From Pedobacter lusitanus (GTDB taxonomy: Bacteria; Bacteroidota; Bacteroidia; Sphingobacteriales; Sphingobacteriaceae), in NCBI RefSeq assembly GCF_040026395.1, contig NZ_CP157278.1, forward strand, positions 3,658,001 to 3,722,000: DNA of 64,000 bases, read 5' to 3'. Numbering within the stretch: the stretch's first letter is position 1; each line of letters begins with the position of its first letter. The position numbers and the translations under genes are program-made. Positions 36,205 through 45,019 of the stretch are shown here, piece after piece. The notes under the pieces are model-generated. The model had not been told where the DNA came from, made no database searches, and was given only the letters and a program-made list of their open reading frames with translations.

Positions 36205-36383
36205 TATTTGGCAATTAATATATTGTTGTTTGTGAGTGTACAGGATTGATTTGCCGTAGTTTTTGCTGCCATTTCTGTTCCCTGGGCAGGGCGGGCAGAA
36301 CTGATGGAAATCACAAGGATTGTCATTACAAAGAATGGCACTAACAACAGTATAAATGGCGAAACGTTAAATAAATTTTTCAT
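36204..36383 (-). CDS. Small membrane or exported peptide upstream of the ABC relic
   Basis: 59 residues: MKNLFNVSPFILLLVPFFVM, TILVISISSARPAQGTEMAA, then a polar tail KTTANQSCTLTNNNILIAK. One hydrophobic helix near the N-terminus. Its stop overlaps the ATG of the decayed ABC ATPase by one base (TAATG), so it was the first gene of that exporter operon. No family recognised. With the exporter broken it may be a leftover; a minus-strand near -7 box TCTATTTG (36411-36404) lies upstream. Confidence 0.45.
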   Translation of the reverse strand: MKNLFNVSPFILLLVPFFVMTILVISISSARPAQGTEMAAKTTANQSCTLTNNNILIAK

Positions 36384-36921
36384 AATAATTCGTTTTGTTG
36401 AAACAAATAGAATGAATTAAAAAACGCAGCTAAAATGTTTTATACAAAGTGCTTTATATCCTAGATGAACTATTTAAACAGTGCATAAAGTCTTTTTTTT
36501 GTGATTTGGTACTTTCATCGGGAAGAAATGCCAGTTGGTCGAAATACTGACTGCTTATCCTGTTTTTGAGGACGTTATAAGAGCGGAGGGTTAAACAATA
36601 TTGTAATTGAATAAGAAAAGAACAACACTAGTAAGAGATTAGACTTACGTTATACACTGTTTAGTGTTAAAACGGGATTGATACGGGGTTGAAGCGGGGT
36701 TGAAACGCCTCGACCCGTTTCAACCCCGCTTCAACCCCGTATCAATGGCGTATCAATATTAACCACAACTTAACGTATGACTTCTTTCAATATATCTCTT
36801 AAGGTCACTATTACTGAAGCTGTCTTGTACCGAAAAAGGGGAGTGATGTGATGAGTGCCAACTCTAAAATGGACTGCCTGTTGAATGAAATCCTGCCACG
36901 CGACAAATTTCAACAATGCAA
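36384..36921. other. Gene-free stretch between ABC relic and prfC
   Basis: About 540 bases with no supportable gene. Its only strong structure is the 31-bp palindrome at 36677-36746. The flank 36384-36660 is AT-rich with no recognisable element. Confidence 0.6.
36677..36746. repeat. Perfect 31-bp inverted repeat with 8-base loop
   Basis: Left arm 36677-36707 and right arm 36716-36746 are exact complements over 31 bases; loop CCTCGACC. Each arm is itself built from near-duplicate units (ACGGGGTTGA and GCGGGGTTGA). GC-rich against AT-rich surroundings, and no T run follows, so it is not a standard terminator. It looks like a mobile or multicopy extragenic palindrome; copy number cannot be tested here. 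Confidence 0.8.
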
Positions 36922-36954
36922 AAAGGCTGTAACGGTTTTCCCGGTACAGCCTTT
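36918..36954 (-). terminator. Terminator of prfC
   Basis: On the minus strand AAAGGCTGTA (36954-36945) pairs with TACAGCCTTT (36931-36922), inner CCGG/ACCG-type pairs, followed by TTTTTGC. It lies 23 bases after the prfC stop codon. Confidence 0.85.
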
Positions 36955-36976
36955 AAATGTTGATTGTATTTTTTGA

Positions 36977-38557
36977 TTATTTGAATTCAGAAGTTTTATG
37001 AAATTCGATATCCGGATAATCTCTTTTGGTCATATTGATCATAAAATCATTGTCAGCAAGGAATACAGGATTTCCATCCTTATCTTCTCCGATATGCTGC
37101 TGTTTACGTTTCACAAATTCTTCCAGTTTCTTTTTATCTGTAGAAGTTACCCAGTTTGATCTGCTGTAGCTCAACATACGGAAATGTGCTTTTGCACCAT
37201 ATTCGTGTTCCAGTCTGAATGCGATTACTTCAAATTGCAGTTCACCTACAGCACCGATAATTTTTCTGTTTCCTGGTTGTTGAGTAAATAATTGGGCAAC
37301 ACCTTCCTCTGTTAGCTGTTGTATGCCTTTTTCAAGCTGTTTAGTACGAAGCGGATCTTTGTTCTCTACTTCTTTAAATATCTCAGGAGAGAAGCTCGGA
37401 ATGCCTTTAAATTGCAGTTGCTCTCCCTCAGTCAAGGTGTCTCCGATTTTAAAGTTCCCACTGTCATATAAGCCTACAACATCACCCGGCCATGCTTCTT
37501 CCACAATACTTTTTTCATTAGCCATAAAGTCCATTGGATTTGAAAACTTCAGTTTTTTACCCTGACGTGTATGGAAGTAGAATTTATTCCGCTCAAACTT
37601 ACCTGAACATATTCTCAGGAAAGCGATACGATCACGGTGTTTGGGATCTAAATTAGCGTGAATTTTAAAGACAAAGCCAGAGAAGTTTTTTTCTTCAACC
37701 AGTACTTCTCTCTGTTCAGCTTCTCTGCTTCTCGGACTTGGGGCAATATTGATAAATGTATCCAGCAGTTCTTTTATTCCGAAATTATTAATGGCACTGC
37801 CAAAAAATACCGGAGCCAGTAATCCTTCTGTATACATGCTCTGATCCAATTTGCCATATACACCATCTACTAATTCCAGATCACTTTTCAGGTCCTCCAG
37901 TTCGTTGGTTTTCAGGAAATTGTTCAGATTTGGGTCATTCAGGTCACTTACCTCTATTACCGGATCAGCAATCTTTGTTTTATCCGGCTCAAATAAGTTA
38001 AGGTGTTTATTGTAGATACTGTATACACCTTTGAAAGTATGTCCCTGTCCGATAGGCCAGGATAAAGGGCATAAACTAATATTCAGTTTGCTCTCAATTT
38101 CGTCCAGCAGATCAAAGGCATCTTTACCTTCCCGGTCCATCTTATTGATAAAGATAATTACAGGTGTATTACGCATCCGGCATACAGCCATCAGTTTTTC
38201 TGTTTGTTCCTCAACACCTTTTACGCAGTCTACAACCAGAATTACACTGTCTACTGCAGAAAGGGTTCTGTAAGTGTCTTCAGCGAAATCTTTGTGACCA
38301 GGTGTATCCAGGATATTGATGCGCTTATCTTTGTATTCAAAACCCATTACTGAGGTTGCAACGGAAATTCCACGTTGTTTCTCAATCTCCATAAAATCTG
38401 AAGTACTGCTTTGATTGGCTTTGTTACGTTTTACAGCACCAGCGGTATTGATCGCTCCTCCAAACAGCAGAAACTTTTCAGTTAACGTTGTTTTTCCGGC
38501 ATCGGGGTGACTGATAATTGCGAATGTTTTTCTTTTTTCTATTTCGGGGTGAATCAT
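36977..38557 (-). CDS. prfC: Peptide chain release factor 3
   Basis: 526-residue translational GTPase that recycles RF1/RF2 from the ribosome. G1 [15 protein letters not shown]2 region [20 protein letters not shown] with [21 protein letters not shown]3 [16 protein letters not shown], and G4 [11 protein letters not shown]. The RF3-specific tail has [20 protein letters not shown]. Length matches E. coli RF3 (about 529). Monocistronic with its own terminator. Confidence 0.96.
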   Translation of the reverse strand: MIHPEIEKRKTFAIISHPDAGKTTLTEKFLLFGGAINTAGAVKRNKANQSSTSDFMEIEKQRGISVATSVMGFEYKDKRINILDTPGHKDFAEDTYRTLSAVDSVILVVDCVKGVEEQTEKLMAVCRMRNTPVIIFINKMDREGKDAFDLLDEIESKLNISLCPLSWPIGQGHTFKGVYSIYNKHLNLFEPDKTKIADPVIEVSDLNDPNLNNFLKTNELEDLKSDLELVDGVYGKLDQSMYTEGLLAPVFFGSAINNFGIKELLDTFINIAPSPRSREAEQREVLVEEKNFSGFVFKIHANLDPKHRDRIAFLRICSGKFERNKFYFHTRQGKKLKFSNPMDFMANEKSIVEEAWPGDVVGLYDSGNFKIGDTLTEGEQLQFKGIPSFSPEIFKEVENKDPLRTKQLEKGIQQLTEEGVAQLFTQQPGNRKIIGAVGELQFEVIAFRLEHEYGAKAHFRMLSYSRSNWVTSTDKKKLEEFVKRKQQHIGEDKDGNPVFLADNDFMINMTKRDYPDIEFHKTSEFK

Positions 38558-38651
38558 AAAGGGTTAAGCATCTTGCTTGATGAGGCTGCAAAGATAAATA
38601 TAATATATAAAATAAAAACCGGCCATTACAGCCGGTTCTCTTTGATGTGTT

Positions 38652-40067
38652 TTAGTTACCTCTTCCGCTCCTTGAAGACTCAGTTCTCTGAGGGGTATCA
38701 CCTCCACCTCTTGAACTTCTGGACTCCTGCTGGCGTTGTTGTTGCTGTTGAGCATCACGCTGCTGACGTTGCATTTCCTGTTGCTGGCGTTGTTGCTGCT
38801 GCTGAGCATCACGCTGCTGACGTTGCATGTCCTGCTGCTGGCGTTGTTGCTGCTGCTGAGCATCACGCTGCTGGCGCTGCATATCCTGTTGCTGGCGTTG
38901 TTGCTGTTGCTGCTGAGCATCACGCTGCTGACGCTGCATATCCTGTTGCTGGCGTTGTTGCTGTTGCTGTTGCTGTTGTTGAGCATCACGCTGCTGACGC
39001 TGCATATCCTGTTGCTGACGTTGTTGCTGCTGCTGATCAACATAATCACCTCTTCCACCACGGGTTCTGTCAGCCTGACCAGTATTTCTGGGTACATCGT
39101 TTCCGGTTCTTGAAGAATTATTAATATCTCCTCTTCCTAAACGATCACCATTTCCAACTCTTGCAGGATTGACATCGCCTCTTCCGGTAGTATTAATATC
39201 ACCTCTGGCAGTACGTCCGCTGTTTCCGCTTCTGGAAGTGTTTATATCGCCTCTGCCCGAGGTATTGATATCACCTCTGCCTGAACGTTCAGTATTTCCG
39301 GTTCTTGAGCTGTTACTGTCTCCTCTGCCGGATCTTGGATTGTAAATACTGATATTATTATTTGTAATACTTGTTCTTCCGGGTCTGTCGGTGCGGGAAA
39401 TGTTATAAACCCTTACATCTCTGTTGGTTGCTCTTCTAACTTCCTCAGATCTTGGACCTGTATAATATGTATTTCTGCCACCACGGCCGTAAGTATTATT
39501 AATAATAGTTGTACGGTTAATGATGGTTACATTATTGCTGGAATAACGAGGATAATAATTGCTGTAGATACTGCGCTGCGGAATAAAATTCCACCAGTTA
39601 CTTGGCGGGTTGTATCCACCACCGCCAATATTGATGTTAATATTGATGCCTGGGCCTAACGGCGCCCAACCATAATATCCGCCACCACTTCTCCAGCTAA
39701 CCCATGCAGGTCCCCATACCGTATCAGGAATCCAGACCCATTGATTAAATCTGTTGTTTACCCAACGGCCATAGTGAAACGGAGCCCAGCCCCAGTCATA
39801 GTCTGATACCCAGGTATTCCCGTATTCAGTCATGGCCCAGCGCCCATCCGTATAATAAGGTCTGAAATCGCCCTGATCCACGTCGGGACGCCAGACATTC
39901 CCATATTGGGGATCCTGAATCCAGGTTCCATATGGAGATAATTCGTCATAAAATGACTGAAGCGAAATATTATCATATTCCCCTTGTGCCAGCGATTGCT
40001 GGGTTGTGCAACCGAACAAGAGCATGAGCCCCAGTAGTGCAGCTGGTAATTTGATCATGTTTTTCAT
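38652..40067 (-). CDS. Exported lipoprotein with DUF6600-like domain and Gln-rich repeat tail
   Basis: 471 residues. The signal peptide has a lipobox-like LMLLFGC (Cys20). Residues 30-200 are aromatic-rich (YGTWIQDPQYGNVWRPDV, WGWAPFHYGRWVNN, WAPLGPGI), as in DUF6600/YXWGXW proteins. A Ser-Gly-Arg-Asp region follows (SGRGDINTS repeats) and then a C-terminal tract of five near-identical units RQQQDMQRQQRDAQQQQQ with varying Q count. Likely an outer-membrane-associated surface protein; function unknown. The repetitive tail makes long false frames on the opposite strand. The repeat number may vary by slippage. Confidence 0.8.
   Translation of the reverse strand: MKNMIKLPAALLGLMLLFGCTTQQSLAQGEYDNISLQSFYDELSPYGTWIQDPQYGNVWRPDVDQGDFRPYYTDGRWAMTEYGNTWVSDYDWGWAPFHYGRWVNNRFNQWVWIPDTVWGPAWVSWRSGGGYYGWAPLGPGINININIGGGGYNPPSNWWNFIPQRSIYSNYYPRYSSNNVTIINRTTIINNTYGRGGRNTYYTGPRSEEVRRATNRDVRVYNISRTDRPGRTSITNNNISIYNPRSGRGDSNSSRTGNTERSGRGDINTSGRGDINTSRSGNSGRTARGDINTTGRGDVNPARVGNGDRLGRGDINNSSRTGNDVPRNTGQADRTRGGRGDYVDQQQQQRQQQDMQRQQRDAQQQQQQQQQRQQQDMQRQQRDAQQQQQQRQQQDMQRQQRDAQQQQQRQQQDMQRQQRDAQQQQQRQQQEMQRQQRDAQQQQQRQQESRSSRGGGDTPQRTESSRSGRGN
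38735..39035. repeat. Tandem repeat encoding the Q-rich tail
   Basis: Five imperfect tandem units, about 54-66 bases each, differing mainly in the number of CAG/CAA glutamine codons and one Asp/Glu swap. On the minus strand they encode RQQQ(D/E)MQRQQRDAQn. Confidence 0.85.
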
Positions 40068-40508
40068 TTGTGTGTATTTATAATATAACCTAACTTATAT
40101 CTATGAGTAAAAAAATGTACAATGGTTTAACGTTTTATGCAATCAGGTAAAGAGCGGGTATGGCAATTTAAGAATTGCATAGAGCGGGATACGGGATTTA
40201 TCAGCTGTAAACGGTTAAACTTAATATTTAGATCCTTATTTTCTCTTTCCAAATATTTATTCTTTTCCTTTGTAATTCCAGACTATTGCAATCTGCAGGA
40301 GTAAATGCTGAAATTTAAATAAATTAATAAGTAAATAAGAGCTCTTAAACCCACTAAACGGTGTAGACGGAAATCATATCACTACTACATAAATTATACC
40401 AAAAAACAATAAGATTTAAAATGAAACCATCACGGTCTTACAGCTCATCTAAGGTTGCAACAAGAACGTGATCACTTCATTACCATTAAATAACAAATAA
40501 ATTCAAAA
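40068..40508. other. 441-base gene-free interval
   Basis: No gene is supported. The only pattern seen is a small hairpin GCAATT-TAAG-AATTGC (about 40163-40178) flanked by direct copies of AGAGCGGGTA-like sequence (40151 and 40181). It separates divergent genes and probably carries their promoters, but no perfect -7 box was found. Confidence 0.5.
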
Positions 40509-41216
40509 ATGAAAAAAGGTGTATTATTCCTGATTCCAGTTCCATTGGCAGAAAATGCCTCTGCGAAGTCATTCACACCCTATCTGATAGATACAATTAA
40601 TGCGATTGACACTTATATAGTAGAGAATGAAAAAACTGCAAGAAAATCTTTAAAAGAGGCAGGCTTAAAAATTCCGCAAAGCGATTTAACCATTCATGAT
40701 TATGGTAAACATAAACGTAATGACTCTATGGTCCCTTATTTTAAGGAACTGATGACAGGAAAAGATGTAGGTCTGATGAGTGAAGCTGGTTGTCCGGGTG
40801 TAGCTGATCCGGGAGCGGAGATTGTTTCTGAAGCCCATAAACGTGGAATCAAAGTGGTACCGCTAGTAGGTCCTAATTCACTTTTACTGGCACTGATGTC
40901 TTCAGGATTTAATGGACAAAGTTTTACTTTCCATGGTTATCTGCCTATTGATAAGGTAGAAAGAGTGAAAAAAATTAAGGAACTGGAGCAGCTTGCTGAA
41001 AAAAAGAAACAGACACAGCTATTCATTGAAACCCCTTTCAGAAACAATCACCTGTATGAAGATATTATCAAAAATACAGCAGCACAAACTTTACTTTGTA
41101 TAGCCTGCAACATTACCGGAGAGGATGAGTTTATCAGAACACAAACTGTAGGACAATGGCGTCAGGAGAAGATCGATCTGCATAAAAAACCAACTATATT
41201 CCTGATTTACCGTTAA
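40509..41216 (+). CDS. RsmI-like SAM-dependent (tetrapyrrole methylase family) methyltransferase
   Basis: 235 residues of the tetrapyrrole methylase fold, the fold of RsmI (16S rRNA 2'-O-methylation at C1402). Visible: VLFLIPVPLAE (first strand), IVENEKTARKSLKEAG, GLMSEAGCPGVADPGAEIVS (RsmI-type SEAGxPxxxDPG) and VVPLVGPNSLLLALMSSGFN. It is shorter than RsmI (about 285) and lacks part of the C-terminal domain, so it may be the second RsmI paralog common in Bacteroidota rather than RsmI itself. Target not established. Confidence 0.8.
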   Translation: MKKGVLFLIPVPLAENASAKSFTPYLIDTINAIDTYIVENEKTARKSLKEAGLKIPQSDLTIHDYGKHKRNDSMVPYFKELMTGKDVGLMSEAGCPGVADPGAEIVSEAHKRGIKVVPLVGPNSLLLALMSSGFNGQSFTFHGYLPIDKVERVKKIKELEQLAEKKKQTQLFIETPFRNNHLYEDIIKNTAAQTLLCIACNITGEDEFIRTQTVGQWRQEKIDLHKKPTIFLIYR

Positions 41217-41222
41217 TCCGGG

Positions 41223-41798
41223 TTAACGATACATATTTTTACTGTCCATAAATGCGATTACATTTTCAGGAACAAGGAATTGTATATTTTTATTGTCTTT
41301 TAAAGCCTGTCTGATAAAAGTCGATGAAATTTCCATCTGAGGTGTTTCTGTCAATGTAATCGAAGGATGGTCTGTCCATTCAGTCACGTCAGATCCCGGT
41401 CTGGGATAAACATAGATATGATAGTTCTGTAAAAGAACCTCATAGTTTTTCCATTTTTTCAAAGAAGCCAGATTATCGGCTCCCATGATCAGTACAAATT
41501 CTTTTGCCGGATGTTTTTCGTGAAGATAGGCTAAGGTATCAACTGTATAAGAAGGCTGGGGCAGGTTAAATTCTATATCGCTTACCTTGATTTTTTCCGC
41601 CGTGTCAGTTGCTAACCTGGCCATTTCAAGTCTGTCGTACATATTACCAAGCCCCTTTTTATTTTTCAGCGGATTCTGTGGCGAAACGACCAGCCACACC
41701 TCATCCAGGTCTGTGAAATTAGCCATATAGCTGGCTATAATCAGATGACCTGTATGAATTGGATTGAAAGAGCCAAAAAATAAACCTGTTTTCGCCAT
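41223..41798 (-). CDS. nadD: Nicotinate-nucleotide adenylyltransferase
   Basis: 191 residues; adenylates nicotinate mononucleotide in NAD synthesis. Nucleotidyltransferase motifs GLFFGSFNPIHTGHLIIASY (T/HxGH) and ISSTFIRQALKDNKNIQFLV (ISSTxIR) are intact, with the intermediate FVLIMGADNLASLKKWKNYE typical of NadD rather than CoaD. Downstream of gmk by 17 bases on the same strand; last gene of the yicC-gmk-nadD cluster. Confidence 0.95.
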   Translation of the reverse strand: MAKTGLFFGSFNPIHTGHLIIASYMANFTDLDEVWLVVSPQNPLKNKKGLGNMYDRLEMARLATDTAEKIKVSDIEFNLPQPSYTVDTLAYLHEKHPAKEFVLIMGADNLASLKKWKNYEVLLQNYHIYVYPRPGSDVTEWTDHPSITLTETPQMEISSTFIRQALKDNKNIQFLVPENVIAFMDSKNMYR

Positions 41799-41815
41799 TC
41801 TTTCTCTGGGATTTT

Positions 41816-42385
41816 TTATTTGCTGAGAAAATCAGCAACTAATTTTTCAGCTTCTGCGCAGGCTGTTTCAAGATCAAAATTCTTCAGGATGACATCAAAT
41901 TTGTCAGCGTATTTAAGCTCTTTCTCCGCTTTAATAAATCTTTCCTGAAGTTTGGCTTCACTGTCAGTGCCACGACCGCTCAGACGCTCTTTTAAGACTT
42001 CAAGAGAAGGTGGCTGAACAAAGATAGCCAGTGCATCTTCTTCGTATTTACGTTTTAAACGTAAACCACCTTCAACATCAATATCAAAGATTACATGTTT
42101 GCCTTCATTCCAGATTCTTTCGATTTCTGAACGCAGCGTGCCATAGAAAGTTCCGTTATACACTTCTTCAAATTCTACGAACTCCTGGTGTGCAACTTTA
42201 TGTAAAAAAGATTCTTTCGAGATGAAATAATAATCATTCTCATGTTTTTCGTCACCACGTAATTCTCTTGTTGTAGCTGAAATGGAAAAGCTTAGTGATG
42301 GAAACTTTTCCAGTAAATGTTTAACGATTGTTGTTTTTCCAGCGCCTGAAGGAGCTGAAAATATAATAAGTTTACCTTGTGTCAT
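41816..42385 (-). CDS. gmk: Guanylate kinase
   Basis: 189 residues; phosphorylates GMP to GDP. P-loop IFSAPSGAGKTTIVKHL, GMP-site SFSISATTRELRGDEKHEND, then EFVEFEEVYNGTFYGTLRSE and HVIFDIDVEGGLRLKRKYEE. Upstream yicC and downstream nadD are on the same strand, a familiar cluster in Bacteroidota. Confidence 0.96.
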   Translation of the reverse strand: MTQGKLIIFSAPSGAGKTTIVKHLLEKFPSLSFSISATTRELRGDEKHENDYYFISKESFLHKVAHQEFVEFEEVYNGTFYGTLRSEIERIWNEGKHVIFDIDVEGGLRLKRKYEEDALAIFVQPPSLEVLKERLSGRGTDSEAKLQERFIKAEKELKYADKFDVILKNFDLETACAEAEKLVADFLSK

Positions 42386-42471
42386 TGGTGTGTGATCTAT
42401 CCTTGTGTCCGGAACTAATTCGCTGCGTAACGGGCCTGCTCCTTATTTCCGGGTATATTTTTGCTGATGTA

Positions 42472-43347
42472 TTAAATAACGTTTAACAACTGTTCTTTAA
42501 TTTTTTCTAATTCTTCTTTCATGCCTACAACTAATTGCTGTATCTGAGCATCATTTGCTTTTGCACCCATAGTATTGATTTCCCTGCCTATTTCCTGAGA
42601 AATAAAACCAAGTTTTTTACCATTGGCATCTTTGCTTTTCAGTGTTTCAGTAAAATAATCACAGTGACTTTTCAGACGGATTTTTTCTTCCGTGATGTCA
42701 AGTTTATCTATGTAATAGATTAATTCCTGTTCCAGACGGTTTTGATCAACATTAACTTTTCCGGATACTTCTTCCAGTAACAGGTTCAGTTTTGCTCTGA
42801 TATGAGGAATTCTCAATGGTGCCAGAACTTCAATCTGTGAGAAAAAACCAAGAATGTTTGTAATTCTAAGTTCAAGATCCTGTTTCAAAGCAGCACCTTC
42901 AGTCTCTCTGAACTGATTGAAATTAGCTAAAGCAGTATTAAATGTTTGTTGTACAATATTCCATTCACCTTCATTAACCACTTCTTCTGTGTAGCTGATT
43001 ACGTCAGGAAAATTTAATACAGCCTGCAGCAGATTGCTTGAGTTGGCACCCAAATCAATGTTTATTGCCTCCAGTTGTTTGTAATATTTGCTCAGTAAAG
43101 CGGCGTTGATCGTAGCACCTTTAAGATTTTCTTCGCTACGTTCGATATTGATAGAAACATTTACTTTGCCCCGTTCAATATCCTTGCTGCAGATATTACG
43201 CAGTAAAAGTTCTTTATCTGCATATGCCCTCGGCAGTTTTAGATTAAGTTCTAAAAACTTACTGTTCAGGGATTTTATCTCTACGGAAAACTTTGTATTT
43301 TCCTGATCTGTAGAGGCCAGGCCATAACCTGTCATTGATTTTATCAT
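42472..43347 (-). CDS. YicC family endoribonuclease-like protein
   Basis: 291 residues from ATG 43347 (MIKSMTGYGLASTDQENTKF); a TTG two codons upstream lies inside the -7 box. YicC proteins in E. coli are described as an RNase acting in sRNA turnover. Family features are the N-terminal KSMTGYG, VEIKSLNSKFLELNLKLPRA, and the C-terminal GKKLGFISQEIGREINTMGA, KANDAQIQQLVVGMKEELEK. Head of the yicC-gmk-nadD cluster, 86 bases before gmk. Confidence 0.9.
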   Translation of the reverse strand: MIKSMTGYGLASTDQENTKFSVEIKSLNSKFLELNLKLPRAYADKELLLRNICSKDIERGKVNVSINIERSEENLKGATINAALLSKYYKQLEAINIDLGANSSNLLQAVLNFPDVISYTEEVVNEGEWNIVQQTFNTALANFNQFRETEGAALKQDLELRITNILGFFSQIEVLAPLRIPHIRAKLNLLLEEVSGKVNVDQNRLEQELIYYIDKLDITEEKIRLKSHCDYFTETLKSKDANGKKLGFISQEIGREINTMGAKANDAQIQQLVVGMKEELEKIKEQLLNVI

Positions 43348-43350
43348 GTG

Positions 43351-43358
43351 CAAAGATA
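43351..43358 (-). promoter_or_regulatory. -7 box abutting the yicC start (leaderless transcript?)
   Basis: Minus-strand TATCTTTG is an exact TAnnTTTG match ending 3 bases before the ATG at 43347. Usual start-site spacing would give almost no leader. Confidence 0.5.
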
Positions 43359-43519
43359 TAATTTATTGTTAAAATGATAGCCTATAAACGATTAGAACTC
43401 ATGAATTTTGAGTCTGTTATGATTTAATGGCGGATTTTTTGTACTATGAAATAGCCTTTATAAAGTCATTTGGCAATTTTTGGCATGGCCGATTGCTAAA
43501 CAATAGTTAAATTTACGAC

Positions 43520-44254
43520 ATGCATCACAGAAAAATGATCCGTACAGTTTTAAAGAGTTTATTCGTTTTTACGTTTTTATTTGCCCCTGTTTCTGTTGTT
43601 TTTGCCCAGCAGGATTTTCAGCTAAGCGGGGTTGTGATGACCAAAGGTTCAACAAGCCGTATTGCAATGGCACAGGTAACCAATTTGCGGACTAAATTTA
43701 CGGTAAGCAGTAATGATCTTGGGCTTTTCCAGGTTAAAGCTAATCTGGGAGATACACTGGTGATCTTTAAACAGAATTATTCGGACAGGGAATTGGTTGT
43801 CACATCAAACAAAGATCTGATTGTTTATCTGGATAACGGAACCGGAACAACGCTGCAGGAGGTGAATATCAGAGGAAAGTCTAAAAAGGCAGAATTGGAT
43901 GAACTGAAACAGGATTACCGGGATAAAGGGTCTTTCTATGCCGGAAAGCCTCCATTGCTTTCTTATATTTTTGCTCCGATAACGGCTTTATATGAGTTAT
44001 TCGGCCGTACGCCTAAAAATGCCAAACGTTTTGGGAATTATTACAACAGAGAATTACAGCAGAGTCAGATAGATGGTTATTTCAACGAATCTTTAATTAA
44101 AAAGAATACGGAACTGGAAGGGAAGGAGCTGGAAAACTTTATGTTAAACTATCGTCCGGATTATCAGAAGGCCAAAAACTGGACTGAATATGATGCGGTA
44201 AAATATATCAGAGATACTTATAAAAAGTACACAGACACTTTAAAAAAGAAGTGA
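43520..44254 (+). CDS. Exported protein with carboxypeptidase-regulatory-like domain
   Basis: 244 residues with a signal peptide (LKSLFVFTFLFAPVSVVFAQ) after a basic stretch; a start at the second Met (MIRTVLKSL) is equally possible. Residues 33-115 form a CarboxypepD_reg-like beta sandwich (FQLSGVVMTKGSTSRIAMAQ, LGLFQVKANLGDTLVIFKQN, LQEVNIRGK), the domain that also begins TonB-dependent receptors. The C-terminal half is charged and helical. Function unknown; probably a periplasmic or outer-membrane-associated protein. Convergent with rnc, stop codons 4 bases apart. Confidence 0.75.
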   Translation: MHHRKMIRTVLKSLFVFTFLFAPVSVVFAQQDFQLSGVVMTKGSTSRIAMAQVTNLRTKFTVSSNDLGLFQVKANLGDTLVIFKQNYSDRELVVTSNKDLIVYLDNGTGTTLQEVNIRGKSKKAELDELKQDYRDKGSFYAGKPPLLSYIFAPITALYELFGRTPKNAKRFGNYYNRELQQSQIDGYFNESLIKKNTELEGKELENFMLNYRPDYQKAKNWTEYDAVKYIRDTYKKYTDTLKKK

Positions 44255-44258
44255 TGAT

Positions 44259-44987
44259 TTATAAGGATAATGCTTCACAAGCCTTTTCGGCAGCTTGTTT
44301 TTCTGCATTTTTCTTGTTGTAATCTCTTCCTATGCCATAGCTTTCACCATCAATGATGGCTTGTATCGTGAAAAGTTTGGCGCTGTCACCTTCACTGTTT
44401 TCAATCTGCTCAAAAGAGATATCTTTAGCATGACGCTGACACCATTCAATCAGTTTACTTTTGAAATTGGTTTCAGTTTGTTCCAGGGTATGGATATCAA
44501 TATAAGGTTTGACAATACGTTTAAGCAGTAATTCCTTAGTAAAATTATATCCTTTGTCTAAGTAAACAGCACCTATTAATGCTTCAAAAGCATCTCCAAG
44601 CATAGAATGGTGTTTGGTCTGCATGTTTACCATTTTCTGATCAAACACAATAAGCTGATCAAAGCCCATTTTTCTGGCAAGCTGATTTAAATTGACTCTG
44701 TTAACGATTTTGGAACGCATTTCAGTAAGAAAGCCTTCTTCTTTGTAAGGATAGCTTTTAAAGAGTAGTTCTGCGATAACGGCGCCCAGGATGGCATCGC
44801 CCAGAAATTCGAGGCGTTCATTACTGCTCCGACTTCCATTTTTTAATATTTTCGCCACAGACCTGTGCCTGAATGCCATTTTATACAAAACGGTATTTCC
44901 AGGCACAAAGCCTAACATATTTTTCAGCTTTTTTATAAACTCTTTATCGGGTGATAAGTGGAGTTTATATAGGTCAAATAGGGGCAT
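44259..44987 (-). CDS. rnc: Ribonuclease III
   Basis: 242 residues; cleaves double-stranded RNA in rRNA processing. Catalytic signature NERLEFLGDAILGAVIAELL, second acidic site HSMLGDAFEALIGAVYLDKG, and a C-terminal dsRNA-binding domain (SKLIEWCQRHAKDISFEQIE, GIGRDYNKKNAEKQAAEKAC). Downstream of fabF on the same strand (32-base gap), matching the frequent acpP-fabF-rnc order. Confidence 0.95.
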   Translation of the reverse strand: MPLFDLYKLHLSPDKEFIKKLKNMLGFVPGNTVLYKMAFRHRSVAKILKNGSRSSNERLEFLGDAILGAVIAELLFKSYPYKEEGFLTEMRSKIVNRVNLNQLARKMGFDQLIVFDQKMVNMQTKHHSMLGDAFEALIGAVYLDKGYNFTKELLLKRIVKPYIDIHTLEQTETNFKSKLIEWCQRHAKDISFEQIENSEGDSAKLFTIQAIIDGESYGIGRDYNKKNAEKQAAEKACEALSL

Positions 44988-45019
44988 TAAATTTATTAAA
45001 ATCGATATTCAGTGACGTT

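Noticed and set aside
35802..36249. Plus-strand frames over the ABC relic
   Set aside because: Antisense to recognisable ABC ATPase and permease remnants; no coding evidence on plus.
38507..39124. Long plus-strand frame of Ala/Val/His repeats (and a Leu-rich one in another frame)
   Set aside because: It is the antisense of the Q-rich tandem repeat of the minus-strand lipoprotein; low complexity follows from CAG/CAA repeats.
40151..40190. AGAGCGGG direct repeats with a small hairpin, considered as CRISPR-like or MITE end
   Set aside because: Only two copies and no spacer periodicity; too little structure to support an element.
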